A DNA stretch of 5,105 bases, taken from contig CALKYG010000256.1 of assembly GCA_938003575.1 (NCBI GenBank), positions 1 through 5,105 of the forward strand, given 5' to 3'. Below the pieces are notes generated by a model. The model ran no database searches and was not told the DNA's origin. It was given only the letters and a program-made list of their open reading frames with translations. This stretch comes from an uncultured Alphaproteobacteria bacterium (GTDB taxonomy: Bacteria; Pseudomonadota; Alphaproteobacteria; Caulobacterales; Parvularculaceae). Positions within the stretch are counted from its first letter, which is position 1, and each line of letters starts with the position of its first letter. The position numbers and the translations under genes were made by a program. Positions 1 through 4,365 of the stretch are shown here, one piece after another.

Positions 1-1
1 T

Positions 2-445
2 GCTCGTGAACACGAACACCGCCTCGGGGCAGTGCTGGCGCGTCAGCTCGAGCAATCGACGAACGACAAGTCGGACGGAGCGATCGTCAATATTCTATCC
101 GTCGAAGCGGTCACCGTTGCGGCTGACCGCGTGGCGTTTGCGGCGTCGCAAGGGGGCTTGCACCAGCTGACAAAGGCCGCGGCGCTTGCGATGTCGCCGT
201 ACGGCGTTCGCGTCAATGCAGTCGGCATCGGCGCCATAAAGAGCGACTATATGAAGGAATTCGACCTGAAATCCGCGAGAAACACAGTGCCGCTCAATCG
301 GGTGGGGGATCCCGAAGACGTTGCGGAAGCCGCGTTTTTCCTCGCCTCCAGCTCTGCTGCGTACATCACCGGCCAGACGATTTTCGTCGACGGCGGCCGC
401 CTCGTCAGAAGCGGCGCCGCCGATTACGAGGAAAAGAAGAGCTAG
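2..445 (+). CDS. SDR family protein, C-terminal part, catalytic residues replaced (5' end outside window)
   Basis: This is the C-terminal half of a classical-type short-chain dehydrogenase/reductase (Rossmann fold, normally about 250 aa). The open frame reaches the left edge, so the true start lies outside; the GTG at 32 is internal to the fold and unlikely to be a start. Visible family landmarks are the strand GAIVNILS (catalytic-Ser position, codon 98-100), the helix with GGLHQLTKAAALAM, the GVRVNAVGIGAI stretch, and the C-terminal YITGQTIFVDGG motif. The expected YxxxK active site, 13 residues after the Ser, reads FAASQ: Phe (137-139) replaces Tyr and Gln (149-151) replaces Lys. Ordinary SDR hydride-transfer chemistry is therefore doubtful; a pseudoenzyme, a diverged function or a decaying gene are all possible. 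Bases 3-26 in another frame read like the SDR VN region, hinting at a frameshift at the GGGG run 26-29. It converges on trcR with a 15-bp gap. Family call is confident; substrate is unknown. Confidence 0.85.
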   Translation, partial: AREHEHRLGAVLARQLEQSTNDKSDGAIVNILSVEAVTVAADRVAFAASQGGLHQLTKAAALAMSPYGVRVNAVGIGAIKSDYMKEFDLKSARNTVPLNRVGDPEDVAEAAFFLASSSAAYITGQTIFVDGGRLVRSGAADYEEKKS

Positions 446-460
446 ATCGGCGCGGTTGCG

Positions 461-1174
461 TCAGCGGCGGACGAATTCGTCGTCGTCGCTGTCGTCGTCC
501 CTTGACGATTTGCCGCTGAGGTTGGCGAAAACCTTGTCCAGGTCGATCGCCTTTTCCTTCTCTTCAGGGGCCTCCTCGACTTTTGGCGCAACAGTTTCCG
601 AGGCGGGCTTCAGCGTCGGCCCTGCGTCGATCGCCGGCGCAAGTTTCGCTTTCTTGGCGGCGGCTTTGCGCACGATGTTGTCGAGGTCGATCTGGCTGCA
701 CAGCCCAAGGCCGACGGGATCTTGCGGCGTGATGTTCTGGGCGTTCCAGTGCGTCCGATCGCGCACGGACTGAATGGTCGATTTCGTCGTTCCCAGGAGT
801 TTCGCAATCTGCGCATCCGACACTTCCGGATGATTTCTCACCATCCACAAGATTGCGTCAGGGCGGTTCTGGCGCTTGGACACAGGCGTATAGCGCGGCC
901 CCTTGCGCGGTTTCTCCGCGACAATCGTTTTCGACTTGGCGAGCTTCATTCTGTAGTCGGCGTCCGCCTGCGCCTTGTCCAGTTCCTCCCTCGTCAGCTG
1001 ATTGTTCGTGATCGGGTTGATTCCGCGCACGCCGGCGGCGACGTCTCCGTCCGCGATGCCCTTCACCTGAAGGGGGTGAAGGCGGCAAAAATCGGCGATC
1101 TGCTCGAACGAAAGCGAGGTGTTTTCGATCAGCCAGACGGCGGTAGCGAGCGGCATCAGCGGTTTGTCGGACAT
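461..1174 (-). CDS. trcR: DUF1013 family cell cycle transcriptional regulator TrcR
   Basis: A 237-aa protein of the DUF1013 family, named TrcR (cell cycle transcriptional regulator) in alphaproteobacterial annotation. The N-terminus MSDKPLMPLATAVWLIENT is typical. Residues about 10-45 form a helix-turn-helix-like unit (FEQIADFC then HPLQVKGIADG). Residues 50-65 hold GINPITNNQLTREEL. A second HTH-like unit follows at about 105-145 (PDAILWMVRNHPEVSDAQIAKLLGTT, here split by family residues, then STIQSVRDRTHW). The region after about 170 is Ala/Lys/Glu-rich and probably disordered, ending in an acidic tail with DDDSDDDE. An upstream GTG at 1201 would add nine residues, but ATG 1174 has GGAGA six bases before it and gives the family's usual N-terminus. 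A promoter is predicted at 1285-1313. Role as a nucleoid- or RNA polymerase-linked regulator is from family naming; its DNA targets cannot be read from this sequence. Confidence 0.9.
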   Translation of the reverse strand: MSDKPLMPLATAVWLIENTSLSFEQIADFCRLHPLQVKGIADGDVAAGVRGINPITNNQLTREELDKAQADADYRMKLAKSKTIVAEKPRKGPRYTPVSKRQNRPDAILWMVRNHPEVSDAQIAKLLGTTKSTIQSVRDRTHWNAQNITPQDPVGLGLCSQIDLDNIVRKAAAKKAKLAPAIDAGPTLKPASETVAPKVEEAPEEKEKAIDLDKVFANLSGKSSRDDDSDDDEFVRR

Positions 1175-1207
1175 GGCCAGTCTCCAAATAAGTCTTTTCA
1201 CCCGGCG

Positions 1208-1224
1208 TCCCGCTTCGGGCGGGA
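1208..1224 (-). other. Inverted repeat in the trcR leader
   Basis: TCCCGC and GCGGGA form a 6-bp GC-only stem around a 5-base loop (1214-1218). It lies in the predicted trcR 5' leader, about 34 bases before the start codon. No T-run follows on the minus strand, so it is not a standard intrinsic terminator. It could be a leader structure or a protein-binding dyad; the function is unknown. Confidence 0.4.
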
Positions 1225-1284
1225 GCCGCGCTAACCCTCGAATTTTTCTGGGAAAGCGCTGCGCTATCGGCGCATTGGGGCCGC

Positions 1285-1313
1285 TATATAGGGGGAAACG
1301 GGGGCGAGGCCAA
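1285..1313 (-). promoter_or_regulatory. Predicted sigma70-type promoter of trcR
   Basis: On the minus strand TTGGCC (1308-1313) is separated by exactly 17 bp from TATATA (1285-1290). The -35 keeps the TTG core favoured in Alphaproteobacteria, and the -10 matches TATAAT at its first four positions. Transcription would start near 1278, giving a leader of about 100 bases. The -35 begins only five bases past the stop of the upstream oxidoreductase gene, so trcR can have its own promoter even if it also receives read-through. This is a visual prediction without experimental support. Confidence 0.5.
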
Positions 1314-1317
1314 GCCG

Positions 1318-2292
1318 TTAATCGGCCGGCAGGAGAAGGATTTTGCCGACATGGCCGCCTTCCTCCATCCGCCGGTGGGCGGCGGCGGCGTCCGCCAGCG
1401 GGAAAACGCTGTCAGTCGCCGGCCGCAATCCGCCGGAGGCGAAAAGCGGCCAGACATTCGCTTCAATCGCCCGAGCGAGCCGCGCCTTCTCGTCGAAACT
1501 TCGCGCCTTCATGGTCGATCCCGACAGCCGCAGCTGCTTTCGCATGAGTGTGAAAATGTTGATCTCGGCGGTCGCGCCGCGCAGCATGGCGATGGAGACG
1601 TGCCGCCCCTTGAAATTCATCGCATCCATGTTCCTGGCGACAAAATCGCCGCCCGCCATGTCGAGCACGACATCCGCGCCGCCCTCGTCTCTGACGCGAT
1701 CCTCCCACTTGTCGGCGGCGTAATTGAAGGCGGCGTCGGCGCCGATCGACCGAATCGCGGAAAGCTTTGAGGCGCTCGACGCCGTTGCGATGACTTTGGC
1801 GCCCATCGCCTTGGCGATCTGAATGGCGGTCACGCCAATGCCGCTGGTTCCGCCGTGGACGAGCAAGGTCTCGCCGGGCCGAAGCCCGGCGTCGTCAAAC
1901 ACATTGGCCCAGACTGTGAAAACCGTTTCCGGCAATCCGGCGGCGTCGGTTACGGAAACGCCGTCCGGAACGGGAAGAACAGATCCCTCGTCTGCGACAG
2001 CGTATTCGGCGTACCCGCCGCCGGTCAGGAGCGCGCAGACGCTTTCGCCGATTTTCCAGCGCGTTGCGTTCTCGCCGACAGCCGCGACAGTTCCCGACAC
2101 TTCAAGGCCCGGTATGTCGCTCGCGCCTTGCGGCGCCGGATAAAGGCCCATGCGCTGAAGCACGTCCGGTCGATTGACGCCGGCCGCCGCGACCTTGATC
2201 AACACTTCGTTCGCCGTTGGCGACGGGCAGGGACGGTCGACGACGCGCAAGACATCCGGACCGCCCGGCGAAGTGATTTCGATCGCTTTCAT
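1318..2292 (-). CDS. NAD(P)H-quinone oxidoreductase, PIG3 family (zinc-independent MDR)
   Basis: A 324-aa complete medium-chain dehydrogenase/reductase of the quinone oxidoreductase (QOR/PIG3) branch, expected to reduce quinones with NADPH in the cytosol. The N-terminal GroES-like half carries AAGVNRPDVLQRMGLYP (residues 36-52) and PGLEVSGTVAAVG (61-73). The Rossmann half has the nucleotide loop HGGTSGIG (146-153) followed by AIQIAKAMGAKVIAT, and DVVLDMAGG (207-215). The structural and catalytic zinc ligands of alcohol dehydrogenases are absent, as expected for this branch. The C-terminal GGHVGKILL (312-320) is typical. Length equals the family norm. ATG 2292 is preceded by AAGGG about nine bases away. 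trcR follows on the same strand after 143 bp, and the DUF1192 gene is divergent across 86 bp. No link to a specific quinone can be made from the sequence. Confidence 0.9.
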   Translation of the reverse strand: MKAIEITSPGGPDVLRVVDRPCPSPTANEVLIKVAAAGVNRPDVLQRMGLYPAPQGASDIPGLEVSGTVAAVGENATRWKIGESVCALLTGGGYAEYAVADEGSVLPVPDGVSVTDAAGLPETVFTVWANVFDDAGLRPGETLLVHGGTSGIGVTAIQIAKAMGAKVIATASSASKLSAIRSIGADAAFNYAADKWEDRVRDEGGADVVLDMAGGDFVARNMDAMNFKGRHVSIAMLRGATAEINIFTLMRKQLRLSGSTMKARSFDEKARLARAIEANVWPLFASGGLRPATDSVFPLADAAAAHRRMEEGGHVGKILLLPAD

Positions 2293-2378
2293 GCTTTGAA
2301 ACCCTTGATTGCGGTTCCTGCTTGAACCCGCGCGCCGCCTTGCGCAAGACTGCCGGTCAACCTCGAAGGAGAGCGAAT
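2293..2378. promoter_or_regulatory. Divergent intergenic region with a 10-bp palindrome
   Basis: This 86-bp gap must hold the start signals of both the oxidoreductase gene (-) and the DUF1192 gene (+). I found no convincing -35/-10 pair on either strand. The clearest structure is the perfect palindrome CTTGCGCAAG at 2339-2348, near the middle of the gap, a position suited to an operator that could affect both genes. A strong ribosome binding site, GAAGGAGAG (2365-2373), precedes the DUF1192 ATG. Confidence 0.4.
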
Positions 2379-2573
2379 ATGGACGATGAAAGCGTCAGGG
2401 AGGTTCCAGATTTCACCCTTCAGAAGATCGGCAAGCAGGATCTTTACACCCTCTCCGTCGCCGATCTCGAAATCCGCATCGCCGCGCTCAGGGAGGAAAT
2501 AGCGCGCTGCGAGAAAGCGATCGCTGACCGGGGCTCGACAAAGTCGGCGGCGGAAAAGCTGTTCAAGCTCTAG
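2379..2573 (+). CDS. DUF1192 family small protein
   Basis: A 64-aa protein matching the alphaproteobacterial DUF1192 family. The conserved core is DLYTLSVADLEIRIAALREE (residues 21-40), continuing as an amphipathic, probably coiled-coil helix to about residue 50, then a short Ala/Lys-rich tail ending KLFKL. There is no signal peptide or membrane segment, so it should be cytosolic. The biochemical function is unknown. The frame is open upstream to 2322, but ATG 2379 has the ribosome binding site GGAGAG five bases away and gives the family's normal length. Members are commonly found beside DUF1465/rcdA genes, as here with one gene between. Its TAG stop overlaps the stop of the convergent DUF429 gene on the other strand. 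Confidence 0.85.
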   Translation: MDDESVREVPDFTLQKIGKQDLYTLSVADLEIRIAALREEIARCEKAIADRGSTKSAAEKLFKL

Positions 2574-3304
2574 CCGCAGATTTCCATCAAAAGCCCCTTC
2601 GCATCGCGTTCGCCGCCGCCCGTCCTCCAGTCCTCTCCGCGAAGTCTCGCCTCGGCGCTGACGGTGAGAACGCAGGCGTCAAGAAAATCGTCGATTGCGA
2701 AATCGCTTTGTCGCGGATATCGGCGCCGAACCCGCTCATAGGCTTCATCGAGGGATTGAAGACCCGCCCGCCGAAGAGCGTTGCTCCTTTCGCGAATTCC
2801 AATTTTCGTCCGCTTGGATGATGCGCACGGAGACCCGATGAGACGCGTGAAGGCGACTTCCGGGTGCCCCTCGCAAAGAGTCGCCTGCAATAGCGGCGTC
2901 ATAACCATGTCGACTTCCCGGATCTTGGGAATGATGGCCCAGCTCTGCCGCGACAGACCCGCGCCATTCGCCTTACCATAGGCGTTGGCCTCTTCATAGG
3001 TCTGGAAATCGAGCATTCTCCGGGTCGGCGACGGGAAGACGCTCGACCGCCTTTCGCCGATCAGGCGCCGGGCGTCGCTTTCGCAACGGCGCCTGCCGCG
3101 TTCGGCGAGACCGATCGGAATATCGATAATTCCTGTTTTGGCGCCCTTTCCCGGCCCGTCCAGAACGGACGTGAACGAATCCGCAATTGCGACATGAAGT
3201 TCGCCGCTGACAGGAAATCTGACGGCGTAAATCCACCCTGCGCGGCATCCGTCAACTCCCAAAACGTAATCGGACCTCGACATTCCCCCGTTGGTTGCTG
3301 GCAT
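2570..3304 (-). CDS. DUF429 domain protein, predicted RNase H-like nuclease
   Basis: A 244-aa protein of the DUF429 family, predicted to adopt an RNase H-like fold. Landmarks: GVDGCRAGW (residues 16-24, first strand with an acidic Asp18), IIDIPIGL (59-66, Asp61), the basic RRLIGERRSSVFPSP (79-93), the SRQSWAIIPKIREVD segment (118-132), EGHPEVAF (145-152) and DDFLDA (205-210), which supplies further carboxylates. The spaced acidic residues fit a metal-dependent nuclease, but activity and substrate are not established for this family. ATG 3304 is the longest start; an ATG at 3283 (residue 8) is also possible, with a G-rich tract directly against it, and neither has an ideal ribosome binding site. 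The gene is divergent from rcdA and ends tail-to-tail with DUF1192, sharing a CTAG. It separates two genes often adjacent in relatives, so may be a later insertion. Confidence 0.85.
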   Translation of the reverse strand: MPATNGGMSRSDYVLGVDGCRAGWIYAVRFPVSGELHVAIADSFTSVLDGPGKGAKTGIIDIPIGLAERGRRRCESDARRLIGERRSSVFPSPTRRMLDFQTYEEANAYGKANGAGLSRQSWAIIPKIREVDMVMTPLLQATLCEGHPEVAFTRLIGSPCASSKRTKIGIRERSNALRRAGLQSLDEAYERVRRRYPRQSDFAIDDFLDACVLTVSAEARLRGEDWRTGGGERDAKGLLMEICG

Positions 3305-3427
3305 GTCAGTTGCTCAAAAGGTTCCGCCCCGGTCCAATCGACCGGAGACTGATGTTGTTAACCTATTTGTTGTTGTCACCGCGCATCCGGTTCGGCAACT
3401 TGGAACCAGGGTGCGGAAAGTATCGTG
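3305..3427. promoter_or_regulatory. Divergent control region between DUF429 gene and rcdA
   Basis: This 123-bp gap separates two divergent genes. It contains an inverted repeat CCGGTC-N5-GACCGG (3329-3345), a TTAACC element (3358-3363) within the palindrome GTTAAC, and TTGTT repeats on both sides of that element. TTAACC resembles half of the CtrA box TTAA-N7-TTAA, but the second half here reads GTTG, so a CtrA site is only a possibility. No convincing sigma70 -35/-10 pair is visible on either strand. GGAAAG at 3415-3420 is the likely ribosome binding site of rcdA. Confidence 0.4.
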
Positions 3428-3943
3428 ATGGAACTCGCCGGCAAGGAACTCCCTCTCAATCCGAGCGCAATGACTTTTGTGCAGTCCGAGGTTTTTGCAA
3501 GGACTTTCAGGGAAGGGATGTCGCTGGTTGAAGAGACGGCGAATTACCTCGACGGCGAAGGGCGGGAAGCGTCGAAATCCCTCAGCCGGTCCGCCGCGCT
3601 GTCCTATGCCGGCGCGTCGATGCGGCTGACGACGCAGCTGATGCAGATTGCGTCCTGGCTTCTGGTGCTTCGCGCCGTTCGCGAAGGCGATATGTCAGTC
3701 GATGAAGCGATGGAGCCGAAATACAGGATCACCGCGCGGGAGGGCGCGCCGGCGGACCTATTGAGCGGCGAACTGCCGAACCGGCTGCTCGCGCTTATCG
3801 ACGGCGCAAGCCAGCTCTATGACCGCATAACGCGCCTTGACACCGATCTCTTCAAGGCCGGTTCGTCGCGAGCGCCGATAAGGGACGCCGCCGCTCAGCA
3901 GCGGGCGCTGCTTGACGCGTTTGGGCGGCAATCAGGACGGTAA
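3428..3943 (+). CDS. rcdA: DUF1465 family protein, RcdA (regulator of CtrA degradation)
   Basis: A 171-aa helical protein of the DUF1465 family, to which Caulobacter RcdA belongs. RcdA is a cytosolic adaptor that, with CpdR and PopA, helps ClpXP degrade CtrA and other cell-cycle proteins. The family signature is clear: FREGMSLVEETANYLDGEGR (residues 27-46), SLSRSAALSYAGASMRLTT (about 51-69), and the helix LMQIASWLLVLRAVREGDMS. A second conserved stretch follows near residues 115-140 (LPNRLLALIDGASQLYDRI). The C-terminal 30 residues are Ala/Arg-rich and probably flexible. ATG 3428 is preferred over GTG 3425 because GGAAAG lies seven bases before it; ATG 3470 would give a shorter product still holding the core. 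It converges on rpmE after 27 bp. Whether this organism uses RcdA for CtrA turnover is inferred from the family. Confidence 0.88.
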   Translation: MELAGKELPLNPSAMTFVQSEVFARTFREGMSLVEETANYLDGEGREASKSLSRSAALSYAGASMRLTTQLMQIASWLLVLRAVREGDMSVDEAMEPKYRITAREGAPADLLSGELPNRLLALIDGASQLYDRITRLDTDLFKAGSSRAPIRDAAAQQRALLDAFGRQSGR

Positions 3944-3970
3944 GAGGCCGAAATGCGCGGCTGACGGGCC

Positions 3971-4198
3971 TTAGCCCTTCTTCAGGCTGAACGCGCCGAA
4001 CTTCTGCTGAAATTTCGACACCTGGCCGCGGTCGGCGATCTTTTGCGGACCGCCTGTCCACGCGGGGTGGCTCAAGGGGTCGATATCGAGCGAGAGCGTC
4101 GCGCCCGGCTCGCCATAGGTCGAGCGGGTCTCGTAGCTGCTGCCATCCGTCATGACGACCTTGATCGGGTGGTACTCGGGGTGGATGCCCTTTTTCAT
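3971..4198 (-). CDS. rpmE: 50S ribosomal protein L31
   Basis: A 75-aa large-subunit ribosomal protein bL31, complete. The N-terminus [20 protein letters not shown] and the block [15 protein letters not shown], then [11 protein letters not shown] near the end, are diagnostic. No cysteine is present, so this is the zinc-free (C-) form common in Alphaproteobacteria. It binds at the subunit interface near the central protuberance. The frame is open upstream to 4276, but ATG 4198 gives the correct N-terminus and has AAAGG eight bases before it. A well-formed promoter lies 50-78 bases upstream. It is divergent from the paraoxonase-like gene and convergent with rcdA, so it appears to be transcribed alone. 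Confidence 0.95.
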   Translation of the reverse strand: MKKGIHPEYHPIKVVMTDGSSYETRSTYGEPGATLSLDIDPLSHPAWTGGPQKIADRGQVSKFQQKFGAFSLKKG

Positions 4199-4213
4199 GG
4201 CGAAGCCTTTCGC

Positions 4214-4225
4214 GACGCGCGCGTC
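4214..4225. repeat. 12-bp palindrome in the rpmE leader
   Basis: GACGCGCGCGTC is a perfect 12-bp palindrome between the predicted rpmE transcription start (about 4241) and its ribosome binding site. As RNA the arms are too close for a hairpin without opening the centre, so a DNA-level dyad or simple GC-rich chance are the main options. Confidence 0.3.
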
Positions 4226-4247
4226 CTGAAGTTCGAAAAGAGCGCGG

Positions 4248-4276
4248 CATATAGTCTGGCGCTTTTGGAAAGGCAA
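4248..4276 (-). promoter_or_regulatory. Predicted sigma70-type promoter of rpmE
   Basis: On the minus strand TTGCCT (4271-4276) is separated by exactly 17 bp from TATATG (4248-4253). The predicted start is near 4241, giving a leader of about 43 bases before the rpmE ATG. The element has the same spacing and a nearly identical -10 to that proposed for trcR, which strengthens both predictions. It is a visual prediction only. Confidence 0.55.
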
Positions 4277-4365
4277 CCCCGGCCGATTACGTCTGGCGCG
4301 TCCGGCGTCAAGGCTTTATGGTCCGCGCCTTCCAGTCGGTTTCGTCTTAATTTCCAAGGGTCGAG

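Larger units (their letters stand above)
4199..4365. other. Divergent intergenic region rpmE / paraoxonase-like gene
   Basis: This 167-bp gap carries the predicted rpmE promoter and leader on the minus strand. On the plus strand, for the paraoxonase-like gene, I see only the ribosome binding site AAGGG at 4356-4360 and no convincing -35/-10 pair. The only small frames across it are extensions or shadows of the flanking genes. Confidence 0.4.

Noticed and set aside
321..773. 150-codon plus-strand frame spanning the SDR end and trcR
   Set aside because: It crosses two well-supported genes in a different frame and has a low-complexity Ser/Ala/Arg composition typical of shadow frames.
722..1234. 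170-codon open frame on the plus strand
   Set aside because: It is antisense to trcR, arginine/histidine-rich, and lacks recognisable motifs; the TrcR family match on the minus strand is clear.
1208..1247. Hairpin followed by TTTTT on the plus strand as a terminator
   Set aside because: The T-run begins about 17 bases after the stem, not directly behind it, and no plus-strand gene ends nearby that would need it.
1855..2325. 156-codon plus-strand frame
   Set aside because: It is antisense to the quinone oxidoreductase gene, which has unmistakable domain motifs on the minus strand.
2878..2882. GANTC (CcrM-type methylation) sites, for example GAGTC here
   Set aside because: The few GANTC sites I saw lie inside coding regions and not in the gaps upstream of trcR or rcdA, so they do not support GcrA/CcrM control of these genes.
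3944..3977. Candidate terminator between rcdA and rpmE
   Set aside because: Only short stems are possible (GCCG/CGGC at 3947-3961 and GGGC/GCCC at 3966-3977), and no proper T-run follows on either strand; too weak to call.
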